In this document: piece after piece, positions 7,271 through 16,189 of the stretch | Numbering within the stretch: position 1 is the stretch's first letter | Layout of the letters: each line of letters starts with the position of its first letter | From: Acidisoma cellulosilyticum | GTDB taxonomy: Bacteria > Pseudomonadota > Alphaproteobacteria > Acetobacterales > Acetobacteraceae | Direction: 5' to 3' | Length of the DNA stretch: 64,000 nt | Assembly (NCBI RefSeq): GCF_020621385.1 | Contig: NZ_JAESVA010000006.1 | Location: 186,001-250,000, forward strand | Made by a program: the position numbers and the translations under genes | Notes under the pieces: model-generated | What the model saw: only the letters and a program-made list of their open reading frames with translations | Databases searched by the model: none | What the model was told of the DNA's origin: nothing

Positions 7271-10200
7271 ATGGACTCAAACGTCACCGGCAGCCCAGGC
7301 GCCAATGGCACGATTGGCACAGGCAACGGAGCGAGTGGGACCTCCGGCTTTGCGGGCGGCGATGCCAGCGCGACGGCCGCGGCGGCTGCGGATTCCACGA
7401 ATACGGCTGAGGCTCTAGGCGGCGACGGCGGTATCGGGGCCGGCGGTGCGGCCAATACCTTACCTGACCAGGACGGCGGCAGCGGCGGTGATGGTGGCGA
7501 CGGCGGCGATGCGACGGCGGCAAGCGAGGTCACGCATGCCGACACGGACGGCAACTCGGCCAAGGCGACCGCGACGGGTGGGGACGGTGGTAATGGCGGG
7601 GTGGGCGGCCTGCCTGCGGCGGCCAGTGGCGTCGGCGGTGACGGGGGCAGCGCCAGCGCCAGCGCGACAGCCAGCAACACGGCTGGAATTGCCTCGGCCA
7701 GCGCGACCGCGACCGGCGGCAGTGGCGGCGATTCCCAGTATGATACGCCGCTATATACCGACAACACCTATATCGGCATCGTCCATCCCGCCGGCAACGG
7801 CGCCAATGTCAGCGGCAGTACCGCGAGCGCCAGCGGCACCACCATGGCGACGGCGACGGTCACCCAGACGGGCGGCAGCGGCGGCGATGGCCCGGCCGGC
7901 GGGGATGGTGGGTCAAGCACCCTCACCGATGCCGTTTCGGGCAAGACCGACGATGGCAGTCTCAACCTCAACCAGACCGCGAATGGCGGGGGTGGCGGGT
8001 ATGGCGGTCCCTATGCCGGACCGGACACCGCGACCGGCGGCAATGCGACCTCCGACCTCACGCTCTCCGATACGTCGAGCAGCCAGGTCACGGTCGAACT
8101 CCACGCGACCGGGGGCGACGGCGGACCCGCGCTGCAACCGGCCGGCGGGTTGCTGACGGAAGGCAATGGCGGCCAAGGGGAAGCCAGCGGCACCATCACC
8201 GGCGCGGCCGATGTCTATGACGATGTTTTTGCGGCCGGCGGCTACGGCAATGCGCAGGGCGGCACGGCGACAGCCAGCGGCAACGGCACCGCCGGCACTT
8301 TGGCCAATGTCTATGTCACTGCGACCGGCGGCGGGGCCAATATCGCCGGCGGCGGCGCCAATGCCGTCGCCGTCGGAACCGGACCCACGGCCAATGTCAC
8401 GGCGCTCGCGACCGGCGGCACCGGGGAGGCGACCACCGGCAAAGCCACGGCCAAGGCGACGGGCATCGGGCCGAGCGGCTCCGCCAACGCCAGTGCCGGC
8501 GGCAGCTACGAAAACAATCTCGTCGGCACCGAGGAATTTCTCAACGCCGGAGCCGTCGCTGCGGTTCTGGGCAATGCCACCGCCTATGCCGCCCAATCCC
8601 AAGGCGACAAGCTGGGTGCTCTCGATACGACGGACCAGGCCGTCTCCATGGCGGTGCTCAATCCGACCGCCGCCAGCAATGGCACGGATTTCGGAACCGG
8701 CGATCAACTGCTGGTCGATATCGAGCAGGGCGCCGGCAATTATGCCAGCCTCAGCGGCGCGGTCACCAATATCGAGACATTGGCCGGACAACTCGATTTT
8801 TCTGCCGATCCGCTGGACAGCGACCTGCTGCTCGATCTCGCGGGCGCGACAATGGTCGGCACCGGGGTCACCGAGGTCGATTTGCACGTCCAGGTCGGCT
8901 TCGCCTCCCTGTATGAGAGTTTTGCCAGCGGCGCCGCGGCGCTCGCCTATTTCGACCATAATGTCATCAACCTCGGCAGCATCGGCGACCTGGAAGACAG
9001 CCCCGCCCAGCTCAACCAGACCCCCGTCTATGTCACCCTCTCCGTCACGGTGGATGCACCGGATTCCGGCTTCTATGCCAATAGCCAGATCGGTGTCGGC
9101 TCCACCGTCACCGGGCCGGATGTCTTCACGCAAACCGAAACCGCGGCAGGCGGCGACTATCTTTGGAGCGACGTCGCCAATTGGAGCCTTGGCCTGCCGA
9201 CGGCCGGCGCCTCCGTCGTCATGACGGGACAAGGCGTCGATGATATCGCCGGGCTCAGCCTCGCAAGCTTGAGCCTGTCTCCCGGCACCGCCAGTGCGGA
9301 CGGCGTGCTGACGGTGACGGACGGCCTGACGGTCGATGCCCTGACAATCGCCCATACCAGCGAGATCGACGTGACCGGCGGCACCGTGACGCTCGATAGC
9401 GTCGCCACCGTCTCGGGCAGCGGTATAGCGCCAACGCTCTATGCGATCGGTGCGGGGGCCGTGATCGAGGATGCGGACGCGACGCCCCCGGCGCTGGACT
9501 ATATCGCACAGGGCGGCGGCATGGTGCAGCTTGCCGCCGCGCCCAATGCCGCTTCGCAGCTTACCTATATCGGGGGCGGCATCTTTGCCCTGGCAGCGCC
9601 AGGTACGACGACCGACGCCCAATTGGCGTATCTCGGCAGCGGTGACGTGCTGGAACTGCCGGGCACAACCGTCTCCAATGTCGCCCTCGGCTCCGACAGC
9701 CTGAGCATCACCACCGATGCCGGGACCTTCGTTTTCAGCAACGTCACCTATGACGTCGGCGGTGTCGCAAGCTTCAGCGCCCGTCCTGACAGCAAGACGG
9801 GCCTGGAAGCGATCACCTTCTACAATCCCTCCGGCTATGCGCTTGCCGCCAATTCGCCCGGCACCCTGACCGTGGGTGGCGATACCATCGTCTCCGGCAG
9901 CACCTACGGCATCTCCAACGCAACCGATTTCGCCAATGGCTGGACCATTGTCCAGAACGGCACGGTGATCGGCGGTGTGGATGGCATTGCCAATCTCGGC
10001 ACGCTGGCGGGTGGCTGGGACATTGAGTCAAACGCAGCCTTGGACGGCACAGACGGCGACGGCATCGTCAATACCGGCAGCATCGCGGGCGGCTGGGACA
10101 TCAAGACCAACTCAGCCACGGACGGCGGAACGGACGGCATCGCCAATACCGGCACCGTCACAGGCGGCTGGGGCATCCAGACCAACGCAGTTCTGGACGG

Positions 10201-12130
10201 CGGAACTGACGGCATCGCCAATACCGGCAGCATCGCGGGTGGCTGGGACATCAAGACCAACTCAGCCACGGACGGCGGGACGGACGCCATCGCCAATACC
10301 GGCACCGTCGCGGGCGGCTGGGGCATCCAGACCAACGCGGTTCTGGACGGCGGCACCGACGGCATCGTCAATACCGGCACCGTCATCGGCGGCTGGGACA
10401 TCCAGACCAACGCGGCTGTGGATGGCGGCACGGACGGTATCCTCAATACCGGAAACGTCACCTCCGGCTGGGATATCCAGGTCAATGGCCCGTTCACCAG
10501 CAACAGCGATGGGACCGTTGATTCAGGCAGCGTCACCGGCGGCAAAATCGGTATCGAGGACAAGAACGGCGGCGGCATGGTCGTCAATGGCGGCAGCATT
10601 ACCGGCCAGACGGATAGCGGCATCGTCCTGTCGAACGGCGGCATTGTGAACAATACCGCCGGCGGCCTGATTTCGGGCCACAATGATGGCGTGGTGATCG
10701 GCGGCGGTGGCACCGTCACCAATGCCGGCACCATCGCCGCCACAGCAGGCGACGCCGTCGATTTTCTGGGCAAGGGCACAAACAAGCTCATCGTCCATCC
10801 GGGTGCGGTCTTCGTCGGTGCGGTGACGGCCGCATCCGGCGGCGACAACCTGCTGGAATTGGCGGATGGGCCCGATGCAGCGACAGCCGGAACGCTGTCC
10901 GGTTTGGGTGCAGGGTTTACCGGCTTCTCCGACATCACCGTCGATGCTGACGCGGACTGGGACCTGACCGGCAATACCTCTCTCGCGGAAGGCGCCAAGC
11001 TCTCCGACCTCGGCACCCTGACAGCGGAAGCCGGCTTCACCAATAACGGGCTGATCCTGACGGATCCCGCAACCCTTACCTTCGCGGGGGCCGTCACCGG
11101 CTCTGGCACGATCGATATCGGTGCCGGCAGTGACGTGACCTTTGACAATAGCGTCAGCAATAGCGAGACGGTTGCGTTTACAAGCAACACCGGCACGCTG
11201 ACGCTCGGCGACCTGTCGGCCTTTCATGCCGATAGCCTACCTGCCGCACCCGTCAGCGGTTTCGTCGCCGGCGATCAGGTGCAGGCGGCGGCACTGGTGG
11301 GCGCATCCGCCAGTTTCAGCAGTAGCGGCGGGGATGCCAAGCTCAGTTTCACGCATGACGGCAAGGCAATCGGCAGCCTCACCTTTAGCGGCGCCTATAC
11401 ATCGGAAACGCTTCTGTTCGACAGCACCACGGGCGCGGTCGACACGACAGCCACCGCCCCTTGCTTCGTCAAAGGCACACATATTCTCACCATCCGTGGC
11501 CCTGTCACGGTAGAGACGCTGCGGGTCGGTGATCACGTCCTGACCATCGAGGGGTCTGCCCGCCCCGTGCAATGGCTTGGCCGCCGCAGCATCGATTGCC
11601 GGCGGCATCCGACGCCGTCCAAAGTCAATCCTGTGCGGATCAAGGCCGGTGCCTTCGGCTCATCCTTGCCCGAGCGCGATCTTTACCTGTCGCCGGACCA
11701 CGCCGTCTTCGTGGAAGACGTGCTGATACCGGTGAAGCACCTCATCAACGACCGAACGATCTCTCAGGTGCAAGCGGATGTCGTCCGTTACTATCACGTC
11801 GAACTGCCGCGCCATGGCATCGTCCTGGCGGAAGGTCTGCCCACGGAAAGCTATCTCGATACCGGCGACCGCACCTCCTTCGTCGGTGGCGATGTGACGG
11901 CCCTTCATCCGGCCTGGGGGTCGGAGGCGATGGACGTTTCCCTTCTGATGGACGCCATCGGCTATGCCCCGCTGCGCGTCGCGGGCGACGAAGTCAATCG
12001 CGCGAAGGCGCTGCTGGCGGCCCAGGCGGCCTTCCTTGACACGGAACCGGGCCCCTTTGTGGCCGGCCCGTCAGGCCGCAACCCCTTCGCTTTCCTGACC
12101 GATCTGCTGCCAGTCGAACGGATCGAGTGA
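7271..12130 (+). CDS. giant glycine-rich repeat protein with C-terminal Hint (hedgehog/intein-type) domain
   Basis: 1619 residues; ATG 7271 follows GGAGAAA. Residues 1-420 are low-complexity Gly/Ala/Thr/Asn/Asp with many GGDGG and GGSGG runs. Residues 420-880 are mixed beta-rich sequence. Residues 881-1081 are eight tandem 25-residue units (pattern I-A-N-T-G-x-V-x-G-G-W). Residues 1081-1395 resemble autotransporter-passenger strand-turn repeats. At Cys1398 a Hint domain starts (PCFVKGTHILT, then GDHVLTIEG, VQWLGRRSID, LYLSPDHAVFVEDVLIPVKHLIN), ending with GLPTESYLDTGDR, a block common in Acetobacteraceae Hint_2 proteins. There is no N-terminal signal peptide, so Sec export is unlikely; type I secretion is possible but no exporter is in the window. 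Family knowledge suggests a secreted, self-cleaving surface protein. Its location after three regulators and glycan genes suggests a biofilm or adhesion role (inference). Confidence 0.85.
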   Translation: MDSNVTGSPGANGTIGTGNGASGTSGFAGGDASATAAAAADSTNTAEALGGDGGIGAGGAANTLPDQDGGSGGDGGDGGDATAASEVTHADTDGNSAKATATGGDGGNGGVGGLPAAASGVGGDGGSASASATASNTAGIASASATATGGSGGDSQYDTPLYTDNTYIGIVHPAGNGANVSGSTASASGTTMATATVTQTGGSGGDGPAGGDGGSSTLTDAVSGKTDDGSLNLNQTANGGGGGYGGPYAGPDTATGGNATSDLTLSDTSSSQVTVELHATGGDGGPALQPAGGLLTEGNGGQGEASGTITGAADVYDDVFAAGGYGNAQGGTATASGNGTAGTLANVYVTATGGGANIAGGGANAVAVGTGPTANVTALATGGTGEATTGKATAKATGIGPSGSANASAGGSYENNLVGTEEFLNAGAVAAVLGNATAYAAQSQGDKLGALDTTDQAVSMAVLNPTAASNGTDFGTGDQLLVDIEQGAGNYASLSGAVTNIETLAGQLDFSADPLDSDLLLDLAGATMVGTGVTEVDLHVQVGFASLYESFASGAAALAYFDHNVINLGSIGDLEDSPAQLNQTPVYVTLSVTVDAPDSGFYANSQIGVGSTVTGPDVFTQTETAAGGDYLWSDVANWSLGLPTAGASVVMTGQGVDDIAGLSLASLSLSPGTASADGVLTVTDGLTVDALTIAHTSEIDVTGGTVTLDSVATVSGSGIAPTLYAIGAGAVIEDADATPPALDYIAQGGGMVQLAAAPNAASQLTYIGGGIFALAAPGTTTDAQLAYLGSGDVLELPGTTVSNVALGSDSLSITTDAGTFVFSNVTYDVGGVASFSARPDSKTGLEAITFYNPSGYALAANSPGTLTVGGDTIVSGSTYGISNATDFANGWTIVQNGTVIGGVDGIANLGTLAGGWDIESNAALDGTDGDGIVNTGSIAGGWDIKTNSATDGGTDGIANTGTVTGGWGIQTNAVLDGGTDGIANTGSIAGGWDIKTNSATDGGTDAIANTGTVAGGWGIQTNAVLDGGTDGIVNTGTVIGGWDIQTNAAVDGGTDGILNTGNVTSGWDIQVNGPFTSNSDGTVDSGSVTGGKIGIEDKNGGGMVVNGGSITGQTDSGIVLSNGGIVNNTAGGLISGHNDGVVIGGGGTVTNAGTIAATAGDAVDFLGKGTNKLIVHPGAVFVGAVTAASGGDNLLELADGPDAATAGTLSGLGAGFTGFSDITVDADADWDLTGNTSLAEGAKLSDLGTLTAEAGFTNNGLILTDPATLTFAGAVTGSGTIDIGAGSDVTFDNSVSNSETVAFTSNTGTLTLGDLSAFHADSLPAAPVSGFVAGDQVQAAALVGASASFSSSGGDAKLSFTHDGKAIGSLTFSGAYTSETLLFDSTTGAVDTTATAPCFVKGTHILTIRGPVTVETLRVGDHVLTIEGSARPVQWLGRRSIDCRRHPTPSKVNPVRIKAGAFGSSLPERDLYLSPDHAVFVEDVLIPVKHLINDRTISQVQADVVRYYHVELPRHGIVLAEGLPTESYLDTGDRTSFVGGDVTALHPAWGSEAMDVSLLMDAIGYAPLRVAGDEVNRAKALLAAQAAFLDTEPGPFVAGPSGRNPFAFLTDLLPVERIE
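9911..10513 (+). repeat. eight tandem 75-bp coding repeats with a 150-bp higher-order duplication
   Basis: Units begin at 9911, 9986, 10064, 10139, 10214, 10289, 10364 and 10439; the second is 78 bp, the others 75 bp. Units 3+4 (10064-10213) and 5+6 (10214-10363) are nearly identical at DNA level, showing a recent 150-bp duplication. Each unit encodes one turn-like element with the core NTG-x-V-x-GGW. Confidence 0.9.
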
Positions 12131-12250
12131 AGTCGGCAGAACGAGACTGACGCGCCAATAGGCCAAAAAACCGTGCATTTGCAAGCGTATCCGCGGTGAA
12201 CCTGCGGGCCAGCCGCTGCTGCGACCTGCCCTCGGCCGTTATCATATCCA

Positions 12251-12290
12251 TATAATACTAAATAAAATAGCAATTTAAAAATTAAATTGC
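12251..12290 (+). promoter_or_regulatory. TATAAT box and AT-rich palindrome before the oxygenase operon
   Basis: TATAAT (12251-12256) is a consensus -10 without a good -35 at the right distance. Downstream, GCAATTTAA (12270-12278) is perfectly complementary to TTAAATTGC (12282-12290) with a 3-nt spacer. The dyad would fall at the start of the transcript, a usual place for a repressor site. The block is strikingly AT-rich compared with its surroundings. Confidence 0.5.
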
Positions 12291-12346
12291 CAACGAACGT
12301 ACAACTAGCCATTGTGCCGTTAATAGCGATTCACAAGGCTGAAACC

Positions 12347-13579
12347 ATGAGCAGCGCTCTGCGGACGGACGACAATCACGAGGCTGCGGTTTCAAGACCG
12401 GTGGCGCCGATCATTCGCGATGACGCCGAAGCGATACAGGTCGCCCGCGCCCTGGCACCGGATCTCGCCGCAGGCGCGATCGAGCGTGACCAGAAACGCA
12501 TCCTGCCGCGTGCGGAGCTGGATCTTTTCTCATCCTCCGGCCTCTGGGGCATCACCGTGCCGCGGGCCTATGGCGGCGCCGATGTTTCCTTCGCAACGCT
12601 GGCGGAAGTCATCGCCACCATCTCCGCCGCCGACCCCTCCATCGGGCAGATTCCGCAGAACCATTTTGGCGTCGTCGAAGCGCTGCGCGTGACCGCGAAT
12701 GAGGAGCAGAAGCGGCGCTTCTATCGGGGCGTTCTCGAAGGTCGACGCTTCGGCAATGCCTTTTCCGAATCCGGCAGCAAGCATGCCGGCATTTTCGATA
12801 CCAAGCTTGTGCGCGACGGTGAGATCTATCGCGTCACCGGCCAGAAATTCTACGCCACCGGCGCGCTATTTGCCGATATCATCCCCATCGCCGCGACGGC
12901 CGAAGACGGCAACGCCTATCTGGTCTTTGCCGATCCGAAAGCGCCCGGGCTGACCGTTACCGACAACTGGTCCGGTTTCGGCCAGCGCACCACGGCCAGC
13001 GGCGCTGTCACGCTCGATCATGTGGCGATTGCCGCGCGCGACGTCGTGCCAGCCTATCTCGGCTATGATCAGCCCTCCGCCAACGGCCCTGTCTCACAGA
13101 TCATCCAGGCGGCGGTCGATCTCGGCATCGCTCGCGCGGCGATCGCCGACACCATAGACTTCGTCCGCACGCGGTCCCGCCCTTGGGTCGATAGCGGCCG
13201 CGAAACGGCGGCCGAAGACCCCTATACCATTGCCGCTGTCGGTGATCTGGTCATTCGCCTGCATGCGGCCGAGGCCATTCTCGCCCTCGCCGGCACATCC
13301 GTTGATGCTGCGATCGCCGAAGCGACCGAACAGACCGTCGCCGCCGCGTCGCTGAAGGTCGCCGAAGCCAAGGTTCTCACGACGGAAATCGCTCTTCTCG
13401 CCGGCAATAAGCTGCATGAGTTGGCGGGCACCCGCTCCACCTTGCAGCAGCATGGGCTTGACCGGCATTGGCGCAATGCCCGTACCCATACGCTGCATGA
13501 TCCCGTGCGCTGGAAATTCGCCCTCATCGGCAACCACACCCTGAACGGCGTGCTGCCGCCGCGTCATCCCTGGAATTGA
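12347..13579 (+). CDS. SfnB-type acyl-CoA-dehydrogenase-fold flavin monooxygenase (first copy)
   Basis: 410 residues from ATG 12347 (the frame opens earlier at 12287, but that leader is not family-like). It has the acyl-CoA dehydrogenase fold of the SfnB/DszC group: helical N-terminus, GLWGITVPRAYGGADVS, SIGQIPQNHFGVVEAL, the flavin-site run GNAFSESGSKHAG, GQKFYATGALFAD, then the C-terminal helical domain ending HTLHDPVRWKF. SfnB of Pseudomonas takes part in dimethyl sulfone use under sulfur limitation; DszC oxidises dibenzothiophene with reduced flavin. It leads a long operon and is 17 nt from the NtaA-like gene. It is a close paralogue of the gene at 14981. No flavin reductase is encoded nearby. 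The true substrate is unknown. Confidence 0.85.
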   Translation: MSSALRTDDNHEAAVSRPVAPIIRDDAEAIQVARALAPDLAAGAIERDQKRILPRAELDLFSSSGLWGITVPRAYGGADVSFATLAEVIATISAADPSIGQIPQNHFGVVEALRVTANEEQKRRFYRGVLEGRRFGNAFSESGSKHAGIFDTKLVRDGEIYRVTGQKFYATGALFADIIPIAATAEDGNAYLVFADPKAPGLTVTDNWSGFGQRTTASGAVTLDHVAIAARDVVPAYLGYDQPSANGPVSQIIQAAVDLGIARAAIADTIDFVRTRSRPWVDSGRETAAEDPYTIAAVGDLVIRLHAAEAILALAGTSVDAAIAEATEQTVAAASLKVAEAKVLTTEIALLAGNKLHELAGTRSTLQQHGLDRHWRNARTHTLHDPVRWKFALIGNHTLNGVLPPRHPWN

Positions 13580-13595
13580 CGGCAGGATCACGCTC

Positions 13596-14984
13596 ATGAC
13601 GCGCCCTATCCTATTCAACGCTTTCGACATGAATTGCGTTGTCCACCAATCGCCCGGCCTGTGGCGGCATCCGCGTGACCGCGCCGATCGCTATTCCGAT
13701 CTCAGCTACTGGACCGATCTCGCCCGCATTCTGGAGCGCGGCAAGTTCGACGCCTTGTTCATGGCCGATGTGCTCGGCGTCTATGACGTCTATGGCGGCA
13801 ATACCGATCACGCCTTGCGGGAAGGCACCCAGGTGCCGCTGAACGACCCAATGTTGTCTGTCTCGGCCATGGCGGCGGTGACCGAGCATCTGGGATTCGG
13901 CGTCACCTGCACCCTCTCCTACGAACCGCCCTTCACCCTCGCGCGCCGCATTTCGACGCTCGATCATCTGACCAAGGGTCGCATCGGCTGGAACATCGTC
14001 ACCGGCTATCTGGACAGTGCCGCGCGCGGTGTCTCCGGCGCCGCCAGCCAGCCCAAGCATGACACGCGCTATCAGATCGCCGAAGAATATATGGAGCTTG
14101 TCTACAAGCTTTGGGAAGGTAGCTGGGAGGAAGGCGCGGTTCTGCGTGACCGCGACAGCGGGGTTTTCACCGATCCCGCCAAGGTCCATCGCATCCGGCA
14201 TGAGGGCGAATTCTTCAAGCTCGATGCCATTCACCTCAGCGAACCGTCGCCGCAACGCACGCCGGTTCTGTTCCAGGCCGGCACCTCAAGCAAAGGGCGG
14301 GATTTCGCCGCCCGGCAAGCCGAATGCGTCTTCATGGCCGCGCCCAGCAAGACCGTGGCGCGCGGCTATGTCGCTGATATCCGCAAGCGCGCGGCCGCCT
14401 ATGGCCGCGATCCCTATAGCATCAAGATCTTCAACCTCACCACGGCCATTGTCGGCGCAACGCCGGACGCCGCGCGCGAGAAACATGCCGACTATCGCAG
14501 CTATGTCAGCATCCCCGGCGCGCTGACCTTGCTCTCCGGTTGGACGGGCATCGACTTCTCGGCCTACGACCTCGATGAGCCTTTGCGCTATATCCGTAAT
14601 GAGGCAGTGCATTCAGCCGTGGAATCCTTCACGACGGCCGACCCTTCCCGCGTCTGGACGGTGCGGGAGGTCGCGGAATGGATCGGCATCGGCGGCTTCG
14701 GTCCGCTGCTGGTCGGCTCCGCCAGTGAGGTCGCGGATGAAATGGAATCCTGGGTGGCGGAAACCGATCTGGACGGTTTCAACCTCGCCTATGCCGTGAC
14801 CCCGGAAAGTTTTGTCGACATCGCAGATCTTCTGGTGCCGGAACTGCAGCGTCGCGGCCGCTACAAGACTGACTATGCGGCCGGCACGCTGCGCGAAAAG
14901 CTGTTTCCCGGCCATGGACCGCGACTGAGCGACACACACCCGGCCGCCCAATCCCGCAAGACCATCCTGAGGGCCGCAGAATGA
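13596..14984 (+). CDS. NtaA/SnaA/DszA-family FMN-dependent monooxygenase (first copy)
   Basis: 462 residues of the bacterial-luciferase-like (F420/FMN) TIM barrel, with all the landmarks of the NtaA/SnaA/SoxA(DszA) branch: LFNAFDMNCVVHQSPGLWRHP at the N-terminus, YWTDLARILERGKFDALFMADVLG, HLTKGRIGWNIVT and PVLFQAGTSSKGRDFAA. Family members use FMNH2 and oxygen to cleave C-S or C-N bonds (DszA on dibenzothiophene sulfone, NtaA on nitrilotriacetate). It lies between two SfnB-like genes and overlaps the second by 4 nt (ATGA), so the three are co-translated. The reaction order is probably S-oxidation by the SfnB type, then cleavage by this enzyme, by analogy with Dsz (inference). Confidence 0.88.
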   Translation: MTRPILFNAFDMNCVVHQSPGLWRHPRDRADRYSDLSYWTDLARILERGKFDALFMADVLGVYDVYGGNTDHALREGTQVPLNDPMLSVSAMAAVTEHLGFGVTCTLSYEPPFTLARRISTLDHLTKGRIGWNIVTGYLDSAARGVSGAASQPKHDTRYQIAEEYMELVYKLWEGSWEEGAVLRDRDSGVFTDPAKVHRIRHEGEFFKLDAIHLSEPSPQRTPVLFQAGTSSKGRDFAARQAECVFMAAPSKTVARGYVADIRKRAAAYGRDPYSIKIFNLTTAIVGATPDAAREKHADYRSYVSIPGALTLLSGWTGIDFSAYDLDEPLRYIRNEAVHSAVESFTTADPSRVWTVREVAEWIGIGGFGPLLVGSASEVADEMESWVAETDLDGFNLAYAVTPESFVDIADLLVPELQRRGRYKTDYAAGTLREKLFPGHGPRLSDTHPAAQSRKTILRAAE

Positions 14985-16189
14985 GCGCTGCTTTTGATCT
15001 GCGCGGGCAAACCGCCCGCATTCGCGACGGTGCTGAGGCGATCGCCGTGGCACACCGCCTGGCGGCGGCATTCGCACCCGGCGCGGCCGAGCGTGACCGC
15101 GACCGCCGCCTTCCGCATGCGGAGATGGACCGCTATTCGGAAAGCGGCCTTCTCGCCATCACCGTGCCGAAAGCCTATGGCGGCGCCGGCGTTTCCGCGG
15201 CAACCCTGGCGACGGTCACGGCTATCATCGCGGCCGCCGATGGCAGCATCGGCCAGATTCCGCAAAACCATTTCTTCGTCATCGAAGCCATCCGCCTCAC
15301 CGCGACCGAAGTGCAGAAACGCCATTGGTTCGAGCGCGTTCTGCAGGGCGAGCGCTTCGGCAATGCGTTGAGCGAAGCGGGCACGAAAACCGCCCATGAC
15401 TATGCAACCTTTCTGAAGCCTGACGCGCAAGACTTGCTCCGCCTCAATGGCCGCAAATTCTATTCGACCGGCGCTTTATTCGCGCATTGGGTGGCAGCCG
15501 TCGCCAAGGACAGGAATGACCGGCTGGTCTTCGCTTTCCTGAAACCCGACACGGCGGGCGTCACGCTGATCGATGACTGGTCCGGCTTCGGCCAGCGCAC
15601 CACCGGCAGCGGCACCACGATCTTCGAGAATGCGATTGTCGACCCCCTCGGCGTCATCCCCTACCAGAACGCCTTCGATCACCCGACCTCGATGGGACCT
15701 CTGGCGCAGATCATCCATGCGGCGGTCGATATCGGCATCGGCCGCGCGGCCTTGGCTGAGACGATCGACTTCGTGCAGCATCGCAGCCGGCCCTGGATCG
15801 ATAGCGGCAAGGAAACGGCGGCCGAAGATCCCTATACCATCGCACAGATCGGCGATTTGACCATCCGTCAGAATGCCGCCGAAGCCCTATTGGCGCGCGC
15901 CGGCCGCTATGTCGACGCGGCGGCCGAAACACCCACGGAGGAGACGGTGGCCGAGGCTTCGGTCGCCGTCGCCGAAGCCAAGGCGTTCGGGACAGAAGCG
16001 GCGTTGACGGCCGCCAATAAATTGCATGAACTGGCCGGCACGCGCTCGACCCTGGCCGCGCATAATCTCGACCGGCACTGGCGCAATGTCCGCGTCCATA
16101 CGCTGCATGATCCCGCGCGCTGGAAATATGCCGCCATCGGCAATTACTATCTGAACGGCATCAAGCCGCCGCGCCACGGAGCGATTTGA
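14981..16189 (+). CDS. SfnB-type acyl-CoA-dehydrogenase-fold flavin monooxygenase (second copy)
   Basis: 402 residues, clearly paralogous to the gene at 12347 (shared SIGQIPQNHF, DDWSGFGQRTT, DRHWRN, HTLHDPxRWK). The strand-helix landmarks GLLAITVPKAYGGAG and GRKFYSTGALFAHW are intact, and the flavin-site stretch reads GNALSEAGTKTAHD. It starts inside the stop of the NtaA-like gene and its own stop overlaps the start of the ABC ATPase, so oxygenases and importer are in one translationally coupled unit. Having two SfnB-like proteins around one NtaA-like protein suggests either a hetero-oligomer or two related substrates. Confidence 0.85.
   Translation: MSAAFDLRGQTARIRDGAEAIAVAHRLAAAFAPGAAERDRDRRLPHAEMDRYSESGLLAITVPKAYGGAGVSAATLATVTAIIAAADGSIGQIPQNHFFVIEAIRLTATEVQKRHWFERVLQGERFGNALSEAGTKTAHDYATFLKPDAQDLLRLNGRKFYSTGALFAHWVAAVAKDRNDRLVFAFLKPDTAGVTLIDDWSGFGQRTTGSGTTIFENAIVDPLGVIPYQNAFDHPTSMGPLAQIIHAAVDIGIGRAALAETIDFVQHRSRPWIDSGKETAAEDPYTIAQIGDLTIRQNAAEALLARAGRYVDAAAETPTEETVAEASVAVAEAKAFGTEAALTAANKLHELAGTRSTLAAHNLDRHWRNVRVHTLHDPARWKYAAIGNYYLNGIKPPRHGAI

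Noticed and set aside
7252-7767. Long minus-strand frame of Pro/Ala/Ser repeats opposite the Hint-protein gene
   Set aside because: It is the mirror of Gly-rich repeats on the coding strand; such frames arise automatically from GGC/GGT-rich coding DNA.
9911-10513. CRISPR-like array
   Set aside because: Regular 75-bp periodicity, but it is an in-frame coding repeat with no unique spacers and no cas genes nearby.
9904-11196. 430-codon minus-strand frame opposite the repeat array
   Set aside because: Periodic Pro/Val sequence reflects the coding-strand repeats; no start signal or family match.
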